DNA of 63,146 nt from Allobosea sp. (GCA_024231975.1 JAAEQB010000053.1:1-63146); one strand, 5' to 3'. Positions 22,893 through 32,908 are shown, counted from the first letter of the stretch. Translations and numbers: made by a program. Notes: generated by a model not told the origin, from the sequence alone.

Positions 22893-24481
22893 TGGTCATC
22901 GCTCGAACACTCGTCCTTGCTGCAGCGCTGCTGGCCAGCGGATTTTCCGCTTCGGCCGCGAACCCGCCAGCCAAGGACAAGACGGTCACAATCCTGGTCC
23001 GGAACGACTCCGTCGGCTTCGACCCGCACAAGGCGACGGGGCGTGGGGCTGCCGAGATCCTGTTCATGATGGCGGACACGCTGGTCGCGGTCGAAGACGA
23101 CCAGAAGACGCTTCATCCGCTGCTGGCGAAATCATGGGCGCTGTCCGATGACGGCCTGACCTACACCTTCAATCTGCGCGACGACGTCAAGTTCTGCGAT
23201 GGCAAGCCGATGACGGCCGCCGATGTCGTCTATTCGCTGAAGCGCTTGATCGCGCCCGAGACGCGCTCCCCAGCTGCCTGGCGCCTCGGCAAGGTCGCCG
23301 ACGTCGTCGCCAAGGACGACACCACCGTCGTCTACACGCTCAAGGAGCCGCATAACGAGTTGCTGCTCCATCTCGCGCAGAGCTTCGGCTCCATCGTCGA
23401 CCGAGCCAATGTCGAGAAGCTCGGCGCTGATTTCGGCGTGAAGGGCCTGAATGGCACCGGCCCATTCTGCTGGGGCGAGTGGCGGCCGCGTGACCAGTTC
23501 ATGGTCCTGCGCCACGATGCCTATAAATGGGGGCCGGCGATCTATGCCAACAAGGGCCCGGCCAAGGTCGATGCGATCGTCTGGCGGGTCGTTCCCGAGG
23601 AGAGCGCGATCCTCGCGGCGATGCAGACCGGCGCCGGCGACATCTCCTATGTGCTGCCGGAATGGTCGATCGACCAGCTCAGCAAGATGCCGATGCTGAC
23701 CAAGGCCGAGCCGCGCATCTCGAATTATTCGGCCTATCTCGGCTTGCGGCCGAACCGCAAGATGACCAGCGATGTCCGTGTCCGCCAGGCGATGAACCTC
23801 GCCGTCGACCGCGAAGCGCTGGCAAAGAGCATGTGGTTCGGTCAGGCCCGTCCCGCCAAGACCCTGGTCAGTCCTGGCACCATCGACTATTCCGGCGCGA
23901 CCGAGGCCAGCTACGATCCGGCCAAGGCCAAGGCCCTGCTCGACGAGGCGGGCTGGAAGCTCGGCAATGACGGCTTCCGCTACAAGGATGGCGAGCGCCT
24001 TTCGCCCTCGATCCTGGCCGCCGGAACCGCGGGCTGGCGCTCGCGCCTCGAGGCGATCCAAGGCTACATGAAGCAGGTCGGCATTGACCTGAAGCTGCTG
24101 CTCGTCGAGCCGGCGGCGGCCATGGCCCAGATCAACACCTCGCCCGAGTTCGACGGCTACGCGCTGTTCTCGCCCTACGCCACCTCCGGCGAAGTGCTGA
24201 TGATGTTCCACTCGGCCAATGTGCCGGCTCCGAACCGCTTCAACTGGAAGGACAAGACCACAGACGATCTGCTCGCGGTCGGCCAGACGAGTCTCGACGC
24301 CGGCAAGAAGGCCGAGGCCTATGCCGCGGTCCAGAAGATCGTCGCGGACCAGGCGCTCCTCATACCGCTCGTGCACGAACGCCTGTTCCTGTTCTCGACC
24401 AAGCGGGTCAAGGGCGTCGACGTCCACGGCATCTACAACAGCGCCGTCTACAAGGGCCTCGACATCGAGATCGCCAGGTGA
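22889..24481 (+). CDS. ABC transporter substrate-binding protein, family 5 (Dpp/Opp type)
   Basis: A 530-residue secreted periplasmic protein. A signal peptide (1-23, VIARTLVLAAALLASGFSASA) lacks a lipobox. The family 5 pattern is clear: SVGFDPHKATGRGAAEILFMMADTLV, LHPLLAKSWALSDDGLTYTFNLRDDVKFCDGKPMTAADVVYSLKR, and VRQAMNLAVDREAL near residue 300. It captures peptides or similar molecules and delivers them to the permeases at 26544 and 27482. It overlaps the M20 gene upstream (ATGA) and the FAD oxidoreductase downstream (GTGA), so the three are translationally coupled. Confidence 0.9.
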   Translation: MMVIARTLVLAAALLASGFSASAANPPAKDKTVTILVRNDSVGFDPHKATGRGAAEILFMMADTLVAVEDDQKTLHPLLAKSWALSDDGLTYTFNLRDDVKFCDGKPMTAADVVYSLKRLIAPETRSPAAWRLGKVADVVAKDDTTVVYTLKEPHNELLLHLAQSFGSIVDRANVEKLGADFGVKGLNGTGPFCWGEWRPRDQFMVLRHDAYKWGPAIYANKGPAKVDAIVWRVVPEESAILAAMQTGAGDISYVLPEWSIDQLSKMPMLTKAEPRISNYSAYLGLRPNRKMTSDVRVRQAMNLAVDREALAKSMWFGQARPAKTLVSPGTIDYSGATEASYDPAKAKALLDEAGWKLGNDGFRYKDGERLSPSILAAGTAGWRSRLEAIQGYMKQVGIDLKLLLVEPAAAMAQINTSPEFDGYALFSPYATSGEVLMMFHSANVPAPNRFNWKDKTTDDLLAVGQTSLDAGKKAEAYAAVQKIVADQALLIPLVHERLFLFSTKRVKGVDVHGIYNSAVYKGLDIEIAR

Positions 24482-25785
24482 GCGCGGCCTTCTTGGCCGA
24501 AGGCTTCAAGGCCGAGCCTTATTGGTGGGAAGCCGTGCCCCGGGGCACGGCCGAACTCCGGCCGCTGCCGACGGAGGCGGATGTCGTCATCGTCGGCTCC
24601 GGCTATGCAGGCTTGTCGGCTGCGATCGCTCTGGCGCGCGCCGGCCGCAGCGTCGCCGTCATCGAAGCGCAGAGTGCCGGCCATGGCGCCAGCACGCGCA
24701 GCGTCGGCATGATCGGTGGCAGGTTGCGACAGAGCTATGCTGCGCTGGCGAAAGATTTCGGAGCTGAGCAGGCGCTTGGCCTGCTCCACGAAACTTGCAG
24801 CGCCTATGGCTGGTTTCGCGACTTCATCCGCGACGAGATGATCGACTGCGACATGGCGCTGTCCGGCAGGCTGATCTGCGCCTGGACGCCGAAGGATATG
24901 GAGGTGCTCAAGCGCCAGGCGGACTTCCTGACCAGGACCTTCGGCATTCCGGCCCTCACCGTCGGCAAGGACGGCCTGCACGAGAGCATAGCGACCGAAC
25001 TCTATCATGGCGCGATGGTGCTGCCCGAGGACGGCGGCATCGATCCAGCGAAGTATCATCTCGGCCTGCTGCGGCTCGCGCGCAGCGCGGGCGTCGAGAT
25101 CATCGAGTACACGCCCGTGACCGGTCTCGTCGAAGGCGACGGAACGACCGAGATCACCACGGCTAGAGGCGAGGTGCATGCCAGCGACGTCATCCTGGCG
25201 ACCAATGCCTATACCGGCCGGGAACTGCCCTGGTATCGCCGGCGCGTGATCGCCGTCGGCAGCCACATGATCGCGACGTCTCCGCTGCCGGCCGGCGAGG
25301 TCGACCGCCTGCTCCCCGGAGGACGACTGATCAACGACACCCGAAAGCTCGCCTATGCATTTCGCGCCAGTCCGGACCGGCAACGGCTCCTCGTCGGCGG
25401 CCGTGCGCTGCAGCTCGACCGCGTCGATCCCGTCGGTATCGCGCGACGCTTGAAGGAGGTGCTGGTGCAGTCGTTTCCCTCGCTCGCCGAGGTGCGCATC
25501 AGCCATGCCTGGGAAGGCCGCGTTGGCTTCACCTTCGATCGCATCCCGCACATGGGAAAGCGCGGCAACGTGCATCACGTGCTCGGCTGCAACGGCTCCG
25601 GGATCGTCATGAGCAGCTATCTCGGGCGCCGCACGGCCGAATTGCTTCTATCGGGACACTCCACCAGCCTATTCGCGCAGCAGGAGCTGCCGAGCCGGCG
25701 CTATTACACCGGCATCCCCTGGTTCATGCCGCCGATGACCTTTGCTTTGTCCCTCCAGGACAGAGCGCGGTCGTGGCTCGGCTGA
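24478..25785 (+). CDS. FAD-dependent amine/amino-acid oxidoreductase (DAO family)
   Basis: A 435-residue flavoprotein. The FAD-binding dinucleotide motif is GSGYAGLSAAIALARAG at 40-56, followed by the acidic strand end VIEAQ. The DAO-type C-terminal FAD contact is visible as VLGCNGSGIVMSSYLGRRTAELL. The N-terminal extension (AEPYWWEAVPR) is typical of the PuuB/YurR-like group acting on glycine, polyamine or opine-type substrates. GTG 24478 overlaps the binding-protein stop by 4 bases. With the M20 hydrolase it probably oxidises the amine or amino acid released from the imported compound. Confidence 0.85.
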   Translation: MSAAFLAEGFKAEPYWWEAVPRGTAELRPLPTEADVVIVGSGYAGLSAAIALARAGRSVAVIEAQSAGHGASTRSVGMIGGRLRQSYAALAKDFGAEQALGLLHETCSAYGWFRDFIRDEMIDCDMALSGRLICAWTPKDMEVLKRQADFLTRTFGIPALTVGKDGLHESIATELYHGAMVLPEDGGIDPAKYHLGLLRLARSAGVEIIEYTPVTGLVEGDGTTEITTARGEVHASDVILATNAYTGRELPWYRRRVIAVGSHMIATSPLPAGEVDRLLPGGRLINDTRKLAYAFRASPDRQRLLVGGRALQLDRVDPVGIARRLKEVLVQSFPSLAEVRISHAWEGRVGFTFDRIPHMGKRGNVHHVLGCNGSGIVMSSYLGRRTAELLLSGHSTSLFAQQELPSRRYYTGIPWFMPPMTFALSLQDRARSWLG

Positions 25786-25836
25786 CATTCCCCAGACAAA
25801 CGACCCCGCCCCGCACAAACGACCCTGGAGACTTAC

Positions 25837-26517
25837 ATGACCTTCTCCCTGATTGCGCGCGATGAGAAGACCGGCATGTTCGGCATCGGCATCGCCACCT
25901 CCAGCATTGCGGTCGGCAATCGCTGCCCTTGGGCGCGGGCCAAGGTCGGCGCAGTGACCTCGCAGCATCGCAGCGACATTCGCCTCGGGCCGAAGGGATT
26001 AGACTTCCTCAGCGCTGGCCTTAGTGCTGAGGAGACGGTCCGCCGCCTGATCAAGGAGAGCGAGTTTCCCGATCAGCGCCAAGTCGCGGCCATCGACCGG
26101 GAGGGGCGGACGGCGTTCTACTGCGGCCCGAAGATTGCCTCGATCAACTCCGGATTTCAGGGCGTGAACTGCGTCTCGACGGGCAACGTCCTTGCCAATC
26201 CTGACGTGCCCAAGGCGATGGTCCGCCATTTCGAGGAGGCGGCAGGCGCGCCGTTCATCGAGAAGCTGCTTAGCGCGATCGACGCCGGCCTCGCCGCGGG
26301 CGGCGAAGCCCAGCCGATCATGTCGGCGGCGCTGCTCGTCGTCGACGAGCAGGACTGGCCCCTGGTGGACCTGCGCGTGGACCTGGAGCCCGAGCCTCAG
26401 GCGAAGCTGCGCCAGTTGTGGGCGGCTTATGAGCCCCAGCTCGAGCACTTCATCGTGCAGGTCCTGCGTCCGAACGAGGTGAAGCCGCGCAAGGCTCCCG
26501 AAGCCGCTCAGGCCTGA
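25837..26517 (+). CDS. DUF1028 family protein
   Basis: A 226-residue protein of the DUF1028 family, recognised by the start MTFSLIARDEKTGMFGIGIATSSIAVGNRCPWA, the VGAVTSQHRSDIRLGPKGLDFL segment and the QGVNCVSTGNVLAN motif. The family has an N-terminal-nucleophile-like fold, and related plasmid and chromosomal copies are commonly found in Opp-type uptake operons next to M20 enzymes and oxidoreductases, as here. The catalytic activity is unsettled. There is no signal peptide, so it should act in the cytoplasm. It lies 51 bases after the FAD gene and 26 bases before the first permease gene. Confidence 0.85.
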   Translation: MTFSLIARDEKTGMFGIGIATSSIAVGNRCPWARAKVGAVTSQHRSDIRLGPKGLDFLSAGLSAEETVRRLIKESEFPDQRQVAAIDREGRTAFYCGPKIASINSGFQGVNCVSTGNVLANPDVPKAMVRHFEEAAGAPFIEKLLSAIDAGLAAGGEAQPIMSAALLVVDEQDWPLVDLRVDLEPEPQAKLRQLWAAYEPQLEHFIVQVLRPNEVKPRKAPEAAQA

Positions 26518-26543
26518 TCGCGAGAAGCCCGGGAGGCCGCCTC

Positions 26544-27485
26544 ATGCTCAGATACACGGTGCAGCGTCTGCTGCTGGCGATCCCCGTCATCCTGGGCGTC
26601 CTCCTGATCGGGTTCGCCTTGCTCAACCTTGTTCCGTCCGACCCGGCGACCGTTCGCGCCGGGCCGACGGCGAGCGCGGAGATCATCGCCCAGATCCGGA
26701 TCGAAATGGGCCTGGACCGCCCGCTTTGGGAACAGTTCCTGCGCTATGTGACGAATGTCTTGCGAGGCGATCTCGGCAACTCGCTGGTCAACAATATGTC
26801 GGTTGCGGAGGAGCTTTCGCGCTCCTTCCTCGCGACCCTGGAGCTGATCCTGCTCTGCCTGATCTGGGCGGCGCCGGCGGCGATCCTGCTGGGCGTCGTC
26901 GCGGCTGTCTCCAGAGGGGGCATATTGGATCGGCTGATCATCAGCGGGGCCGTCGCCGGCATATCGCTGCCCGTGTTTCTGATCGGCATGGTCCTGTTGT
27001 GGACCTTCGGCTTCAAGTTGCAGTGGCTGCCGTTTACCGGGCGGGGAGGCCCGCTCTGGACCTTGGATGGCTTCCGCCACGCCGTGTTGCCGTCGCTCTG
27101 CCTTGGGCTGATCTTCATCGGCCCAGTCGCACGGATCACACGCACTTCCATGCTGGAAGTTCTGGGCGCTGATCATGTTCGCACCGCCCGCGCGAAGGGG
27201 CTGACGGAAAGCGTCATCGTCATCCGGCATGCGCTGCGCAACGCGCTCATCCCCGTGACCACCCTGATCGGCTTGCAGATCGGCTACCTGCTGGGCGGAG
27301 CGATCGTAACCGAAACGATCTTCTCGTGGCCTGGCGTGGGGCGTCTGGCCGTCGGAGCGATCGTGGCCAATGATCTCCCGGTCGCGCAGGGCGCGATCAT
27401 CGCTCTGGCTCTCGGCTTCATTGCCATCAACATCATCGTCGACCTCCTCTACGCCCTGCTCGATCCGAGGATCCAGGCCCGATGA
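26544..27485 (+). CDS. ABC permease, DppB/OppB type
   Basis: A 313-residue inner-membrane protein. It starts MLRYTVQRLLLAIPVILGVLLIGFALLNLVPSDPA, the usual DppB N-terminal segment, and has six hydrophobic spans. The ABC permease EAA-like loop is at RTARAKGLTESVIVIRHALRNALIPV (about 210-235). It pairs with the DppC-type permease, whose start overlaps its stop by 4 bases, and should carry the ligand delivered by the 22889 binding protein. No ATPase gene follows in this operon. Confidence 0.9.
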   Translation: MLRYTVQRLLLAIPVILGVLLIGFALLNLVPSDPATVRAGPTASAEIIAQIRIEMGLDRPLWEQFLRYVTNVLRGDLGNSLVNNMSVAEELSRSFLATLELILLCLIWAAPAAILLGVVAAVSRGGILDRLIISGAVAGISLPVFLIGMVLLWTFGFKLQWLPFTGRGGPLWTLDGFRHAVLPSLCLGLIFIGPVARITRTSMLEVLGADHVRTARAKGLTESVIVIRHALRNALIPVTTLIGLQIGYLLGGAIVTETIFSWPGVGRLAVGAIVANDLPVAQGAIIALALGFIAINIIVDLLYALLDPRIQAR

Positions 27486-28348
27486 CCCTTGCTTCCGGAG
27501 CCGTTCGACCCAAGCGCGCGTTTTCTCAGTTCCGGAGCCGGCTGAGAGGCGATTTTCTCGTGATGGCCTCCTTCGCCGTGCTCCTGACGATGGCAGTTGG
27601 CGCTGTACTCGCCCCCTGGCTCGCGCCATATGACCCGCTTGCCATCGAGATGACCCGCGTCATGCAGGCGCCTAGCGGCGCGCACTGGTTCGGGACCGAT
27701 GGCCAGGGCCGCGACATCTTCAGCCGGGTGCTGTTCGGGCTCAGGCTGACAGCCATGATGGGGTTCTGTGCCATCGCGGTCGGCGGCGCCATCGGCACTG
27801 CCGTCGGGCTGCTGGCGGCGTTCTATCCCCGGCTCGACGGGACGCTGATGCGTCTGATGGACGTGCTCCTGTCCTTCCCGGCAATCCTGTTCGGGCTGGC
27901 TGTGGCGGCGATCATCGGAGCCGGCACGCTGTCGGTCATCATCGCGCTTGCCATCTCCACGGTTCCCCTGACGGCCCGTATCGCGAGAGGAGCAGGGTTC
28001 ACCGTGATCGCCCAGGACTATATCGCGGCCGGTCGGGTCATCGGCCTCACTGACAGCGGGCTGCTCCTGCGTTACATCCTGCCCAATTGCCTATCGACGA
28101 TCGTCGTGTTCCTCACACTGCGCCTCGGCCAGGCCATTCTGCTGGCTGCATCGCTCGGCTTCCTGGGACTCGGCACGCAGCCGCCGGCGCCGGAGCTCGG
28201 AACCATGGCTGCCCAGGGCGTGAATTTCTTCTTCTTCGCGCCCCATGTGACGATCATCCCAAGCCTCGTCATCTTCGCGCTTGTCCTCGCCACGAATATC
28301 CTGGGCGACTTCTTGCGCGACATCCTGGATCCGCGGCTCAGGGTTTGA
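27482..28348 (+). CDS. ABC permease, DppC/OppC type
   Basis: A 288-residue inner-membrane protein with the DppC layout: an N-terminal span (VMASFAVLLTMAVGAVLAPWLAPYDP), the HWFGTDGQGRDIFSRVLFGLRLT motif after it, and the permease loop IAAGRVIGLTDSGLLLRYILPNCL near 190. It is the last gene of the operon; the next gene (RND pump) is convergent, 58 bases away. An Opp system normally needs two ATPases. They are absent here, so the transporter must borrow them, possibly from the complete system at 37318-39436. Confidence 0.9.
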   Translation: MTLASGAVRPKRAFSQFRSRLRGDFLVMASFAVLLTMAVGAVLAPWLAPYDPLAIEMTRVMQAPSGAHWFGTDGQGRDIFSRVLFGLRLTAMMGFCAIAVGGAIGTAVGLLAAFYPRLDGTLMRLMDVLLSFPAILFGLAVAAIIGAGTLSVIIALAISTVPLTARIARGAGFTVIAQDYIAAGRVIGLTDSGLLLRYILPNCLSTIVVFLTLRLGQAILLAASLGFLGLGTQPPAPELGTMAAQGVNFFFFAPHVTIIPSLVIFALVLATNILGDFLRDILDPRLRV

Positions 28349-28405
28349 CAGCAGCTGCCCATGGCCGGGCGCCAGCTGACGCCATGGCGGCGGGACAGGA
28401 TCGCA

Positions 28406-31400
28406 TCAGGCCTGTTCCTCCTTGGGCCGTGTCGATGGCCGCAGGCGCTCGCGCAGGCCCTGGAAGACGACATAGAGCGCCGGGATCACGAAAATGCCGA
28501 TGAGGGACGCCGCCAGCATGCCGCCAAAGACCGGCGTGCCGACATGGCGCCTGGCGAGCATCGAGGGCCCCTCCGCGATCACCAGCGGCAGCAGGCCGAG
28601 GATGAAGGCGAAGGAGGTCATCATCACCGGGCGGAAGCGCAGACGCGCGCCCTCGGTCGCCGCATGCAGCAGCGGGTGGCCCTTCTCGCGCAGCTCCTTG
28701 GCGAACTCGACGATCAGGATGCCGTTCTTGGCAGCGAGGCCGATCAGCACGACGATGCCGATCTGGCCGTAGAGATCGAGCGTCAGCCCGGCCACGACGA
28801 TCGCGAGGAAGGCGCCGAGGATGCCGACCGCGACCGAGAGCAGCACCGGCACGGGGATGGTCCAGCTCTCATAGAGCGCGACCAGGAAGAGATAGGCGAA
28901 GAGCAGCGCGAAGGCGAGGATGATCGTCGTCTGCCCCTCGGCCCGCTTCTCCTGGAAGGAGACGTCGGTCCAGGCGCCGCGATAGCCCGACGACAGGGTC
29001 CTTGCCGCGACCGCTTCCATCGCCTGCAGGGCCTGGCCGGAGGAGACGCCGGGGGCGGGGGAGCCCTGCAGCGTCACGGCGAGGCGATTGTTGTAGCGGA
29101 TCAGAGCCTGCGGGCCGACCACCACCTTGGCCTCGACGAAGGAGCGCAGCGGGATCATGTCGCCCGATTTGCTGCGCACATTGATGCGGTAGATGTCGTC
29201 GACCGAGGCGCGGTCGGCGCCGTCGGCCTGGACCTGGACCTGCCAGGTGCGGCCGAACAGGTTCATGTCGTTGACGTAGTAGCCGCCAAGCGACGCCTGC
29301 AGCGCCTGGAAGACGTCGCTCAACGCGACGCCGAGGATCTGGACCTTGTCGCGGTCGATGTCGAGATAGATCGACGGCGCCGAATCCGAGAAGGTCGAGA
29401 ACACCCGCCGCAATTGCGGCTCCTGGTTGGCGGCGACGGTTAGGCCGCGCAGGGCCTGGCCGAGCGCCTTGGGATCGGCCGAGCCCATGTCCATCAGCAC
29501 ATAGCTGAAGCCGCCGCCGCTGCCGAGGCCGATGATCGGCGGGGGCGCGATCGGGACGACATTGCCGGCGCGCACGGCGCGGAACTTCTGGGCGAGCCGG
29601 GCGATGACCGCCGAAGCGGAGTCCTCCCGGCTGGTGCGCTCGGCGAAGGGCTTCAGCGTCACCACGAAGAAGCCGGCATTGGGCTGCGAATAATTGTCGA
29701 TGAAGTTGAGGCCGATGACCGTCGAATAGTCAGCGATCGCCTTCTCGGTCTTCAGGATGCCTTCGACCTCGGCGGCGAGCGCCGATGTCCGGGCGATCGA
29801 GGCGCCGTCGGGCAATTGGGCGACGACGAAGAAGGCGCCCTGATCGTCCTCCGGCAGGAAGCCGGTCGGCGTGACGCGGCCCATGGCGTAGATGCCGGCG
29901 CCGAAGGCGGCGGTCAGGGCAAGGCTGATGACCGAGACGCGCACGAGACGCGCCACGCCGTTGCCGTAACGGTCGCGCGTCCAGTCGATGCCGCGCATGA
30001 CATAGCCGATCGGCCCGCGACGCGGCCCGTGATGCGGCTTCAGCAGGATGGCGCAGAGCGCCGGCGACAGCGTCAGCGCGTTGATCGCCGACAGCACCAT
30101 CGCGACCGCGACGGTGACGGCGAACTGCCGGAAGAGCTCGCCGGAAATGCCGGGGATGAAGGCGACCGGCACGAAGACCGAGAGCAGCACCAGCGTGATC
30201 GCGATGATCGGGGCGACGATCTCGCCCATGGCGCGCTTCGTCGCCTCGGCCGGCATCAGCTCGGGATGCTCTTCCATCACGCGCTCGACGTTCTCGATCA
30301 CGACGATCGCGTCGTCGACGACGATGCCGATGGCGAGCACCACCGCGAGCAGCGAGACGGTGTTGGCGGAATAGCCGATGGCGTTGAGCACGATGAAGGC
30401 GCCGATCAGGCTCACCGGCACGGCGACAGTCGGGATCAGCGTCGCCCGGAGATTGCCGAGGAACAGGTAGACGACGATGACGACGAGGACGAAGGCCTCG
30501 ATCAGCGTCTTCTGGACCTCGTGGATCGTGGCGGTGACGAAGGCGGTCGGGTCGTAGGTGACCTTCCAGGCGAGGCCGTCGGGGAAGGACTTTTCGAGGT
30601 CGCCGATCGTCTTCTTGACGGCTTCGAGCGCGGTGAGGGCGTTGGCGCCGGGCGCCTGGTAGACGCCGATCAGCACGGCCGGGCCGCCGTTCAGGCGGGT
30701 GTCGCGGTCGAGATTGGCGGCGCCGAGCTCAAGGCGCGCCACGTCCGAGAGGCGCAGGATCGAGCCGTCGGCATTGGTGCGCAGCACGATCTTGCCGAAC
30801 TCCTCTGGCGAGGTCAGCCGGCCCTTGGTCTGGATGTTGAGCTGAAGCTGCTGGTCGTCGGAGATCGGGCGGGCGCCGATGCGGCCGACCGCGGCCTGCG
30901 CGTTCTGGCCCTGGATCGCGGCGATGACGTCGCCGGTGGTGAGGCCCAGGCCGGTCAGGGCGTCGGTACGGACCCAGGCGCGGATGGCGTAGTCCTGCGC
31001 GCCGAAGAGCGAAGCGTCGCCGACGCCGGCCGTCGACTTGATCGGGTCGAGCAGGTTGATGGTGACGTAGTTCGAGACGAAGAGCGTGTCGTAATTGCCC
31101 TTCGGTGCATAGACGGCGATGACGCCGAGCAGGGCCGAGGACTGCTTCTTGACCGTCACGCCGCTGCGCTGGACCTCCTGCGGCAGCTTCGACAAAGCGA
31201 GCTGGACGCGGTTGTTGACGTTGACGTTGTTGATGTCGGGATTGGTGCCGAGCTCGAAGGAGACCTGCAGCGAATAGCTGCCGTCATTGCCGCTGACGCT
31301 CTTCATGTAGAGCATCTTGTCGGTGCCGACGATCTGGGCCTCGATCGGCTGGGCGACAGTCTGCTCGACCACCGCTGCCGAAGCGCCGGGATAGGAGGCG

Positions 31401-31540
31401 CGCACCGAGATCTGCGGCGGCACGATGTCGGGATACTGCGCGACCGGAATCGCGAACAGCGAGAGCAGGCCGGCGATCGTGGTGACGAGCGCGATGACGA
31501 TCGCCAGCCGCGGCCGGTCGACGAAGACGGAGCTCAGCAT
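28406..31540 (-). CDS. RND multidrug efflux pump, HAE1/AcrB type
   Basis: A 1044-residue inner-membrane transporter of standard HAE1 length with two repeats of one span, a large periplasmic loop and five more spans. It begins MLSSVFVDRPRLAIVIALVTTIAGLLSLFAIPVAQYPDI. The proton-relay motif GIVVDDAIVVIENVERVM is in the fourth span, and the second repeat ends with the glycine-rich IGIVVLIGLAAKNGILIVEFA. It exports hydrophobic drugs by proton antiport with the adaptor encoded 4 bases upstream and an outer-membrane TolC-type channel that is not in this window. Confidence 0.95.
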   Translation of the reverse strand: MLSSVFVDRPRLAIVIALVTTIAGLLSLFAIPVAQYPDIVPPQISVRASYPGASAAVVEQTVAQPIEAQIVGTDKMLYMKSVSGNDGSYSLQVSFELGTNPDINNVNVNNRVQLALSKLPQEVQRSGVTVKKQSSALLGVIAVYAPKGNYDTLFVSNYVTINLLDPIKSTAGVGDASLFGAQDYAIRAWVRTDALTGLGLTTGDVIAAIQGQNAQAAVGRIGARPISDDQQLQLNIQTKGRLTSPEEFGKIVLRTNADGSILRLSDVARLELGAANLDRDTRLNGGPAVLIGVYQAPGANALTALEAVKKTIGDLEKSFPDGLAWKVTYDPTAFVTATIHEVQKTLIEAFVLVVIVVYLFLGNLRATLIPTVAVPVSLIGAFIVLNAIGYSANTVSLLAVVLAIGIVVDDAIVVIENVERVMEEHPELMPAEATKRAMGEIVAPIIAITLVLLSVFVPVAFIPGISGELFRQFAVTVAVAMVLSAINALTLSPALCAILLKPHHGPRRGPIGYVMRGIDWTRDRYGNGVARLVRVSVISLALTAAFGAGIYAMGRVTPTGFLPEDDQGAFFVVAQLPDGASIARTSALAAEVEGILKTEKAIADYSTVIGLNFIDNYSQPNAGFFVVTLKPFAERTSREDSASAVIARLAQKFRAVRAGNVVPIAPPPIIGLGSGGGFSYVLMDMGSADPKALGQALRGLTVAANQEPQLRRVFSTFSDSAPSIYLDIDRDKVQILGVALSDVFQALQASLGGYYVNDMNLFGRTWQVQVQADGADRASVDDIYRINVRSKSGDMIPLRSFVEAKVVVGPQALIRYNNRLAVTLQGSPAPGVSSGQALQAMEAVAARTLSSGYRGAWTDVSFQEKRAEGQTTIILAFALLFAYLFLVALYESWTIPVPVLLSVAVGILGAFLAIVVAGLTLDLYGQIGIVVLIGLAAKNGILIVEFAKELREKGHPLLHAATEGARLRFRPVMMTSFAFILGLLPLVIAEGPSMLARRHVGTPVFGGMLAASLIGIFVIPALYVVFQGLRERLRPSTRPKEEQA

Positions 31541-31544
31541 GAGG

Positions 31545-32705
31545 TCAGCTCCGGCCGGTCGTCAGGGTCACGGGCGAAGCGAGCACCGGCACGCCGGGGC
31601 GGAGGTTCTGCAGGCCCTGGATGACGATCTGCTCGTTGCCGGACAGGCCCTGGTCGATCGCGACATAGGAGCCGGCCTCGGCCCCGACCTTGACGCGCTT
31701 CACCACCGCCTTGCCGTCCTCGACGGCGAAGACATAGGAGCCTTGCTGGTCAGCGATCAGCGCCGCCTGCGGCACCAGCACCTTCTCCTCGCTCTTGTCG
31801 GCCTGGACGGCGACGCGCACCAGCGTGCCGTCGAGCAGCTTGCCGGTCGGGTTCGGGAGCGTGGCGCGCACCAGCACGGTGTCGGTGGCACGCTCGACCG
31901 AGACGTCAACGAAGTCGACCCGGCCCTTCTGGTCATAGGTCGAGCCGTCGGAGAATTTCAGTGTGACGAGCGGGGCGGAGCCATCAGCCGGCAGCCGATT
32001 GGTCTTCAGCGCCAGGAATTCGCGCTGGCTGACCGGGAAGGTGACGTACATCGGATCGTCGCTGACGATCTGGGCCAGCACGCCGCTGTCGGGGCTGACG
32101 ACATTGCCCTTGGTCACCTTGGTGCGGCCGATGCGGCCGGCGATCGGCGCCTTGATCTCGGTGTAGCCGAGATTGATCTGGGCGGTCTTCAGATTGGCCT
32201 CGGCGGTGGTCTGGTCGCCCTGCGCGCCCTTCTCCTCGGCGACGCGCTGGTCGCGGATGGCGACCGAGCCGGCACTGGTCTTCAGCAGCTCCTCGGCGCG
32301 CTGGCGCTGCACGGTGGCGTTCTGCAAGGTGCCCTGGGCGCGCTCCAGCGCGCCTTGGGCCTGCTCGACCGCCGCTTCGAAGGGCGCGCGCTCGATGCGG
32401 AAGAGCGGTGCGCCCTCGGCGACCGTGGAGCCGTCCTTGAACAGCACGTCCTCGAGATAGCCGGTGACGCGGGCGCGGACGTCGACGCGGTTCACCGCCT
32501 CGATCCGTCCGACGAAATCGGCGGTCTGGGTGATCGCGCGCCTCTCGGCGATCACGGTGCCGACCGGGACGGCGGTGGGCGCGGGCTGCTGGGCGAGGGC
32601 ATTCGATCCGAGCCCGAGCGCGACGCAGGTCATGAGTGCCGCGGGAGACAGGAGCGAGGCCGCCGAGATCCGCTTGACCTGCGCCATCCAAGACCGCTCA
32701 GACAT
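31545..32705 (-). CDS. RND efflux periplasmic adaptor (AcrA-type membrane fusion protein)
   Basis: A 386-residue membrane fusion protein. The N-terminus has a hydrophobic segment ending near ALAQQ. The barrel-sandwich/lipoyl-like region follows (RRAITQTADFVGRIEAVNRVDVRARVTGYLEDVLFKDG), then an alpha-hairpin (FEAAVEQAQGALERAQGTLQN to NLKTAQINLGYTEIKAPIAGRIG) and beta domains ending VLASPVTLTTGR. ATG 32705 has GGGAGGG 7 bases upstream. It bridges the RND pump to an outer-membrane channel. The two genes are 4 bases apart and share the promoter right of 32705; no local regulator is apparent. Confidence 0.92.
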   Translation of the reverse strand: MSERSWMAQVKRISAASLLSPAALMTCVALGLGSNALAQQPAPTAVPVGTVIAERRAITQTADFVGRIEAVNRVDVRARVTGYLEDVLFKDGSTVAEGAPLFRIERAPFEAAVEQAQGALERAQGTLQNATVQRQRAEELLKTSAGSVAIRDQRVAEEKGAQGDQTTAEANLKTAQINLGYTEIKAPIAGRIGRTKVTKGNVVSPDSGVLAQIVSDDPMYVTFPVSQREFLALKTNRLPADGSAPLVTLKFSDGSTYDQKGRVDFVDVSVERATDTVLVRATLPNPTGKLLDGTLVRVAVQADKSEEKVLVPQAALIADQQGSYVFAVEDGKAVVKRVKVGAEAGSYVAIDQGLSGNEQIVIQGLQNLRPGVPVLASPVTLTTGRS

Positions 32706-32908
32706 CCGACCCTCCCATCGCCATCTCGTCGCGCCCAATCGATCGGCCGGAGCGAGCTATCCAGATCACCTGCCGATACTCGGCATTTTCTTGAGGGAAA
32801 GCTACGGCCTTGTGACTCGCAGCATATGACGGCTTCGCATGGAACCCCGATTTCCTTTCAAAAGGTGAATCGCGCCCGCCCCTATCCTTGGCCGCGGAGT
32901 AACCCCGT

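Noticed and set aside
29816..31624. Long plus-strand frame opposite the RND pump
   Set aside because: Asp/Arg/Gly-rich antisense shadow of a certain gene.
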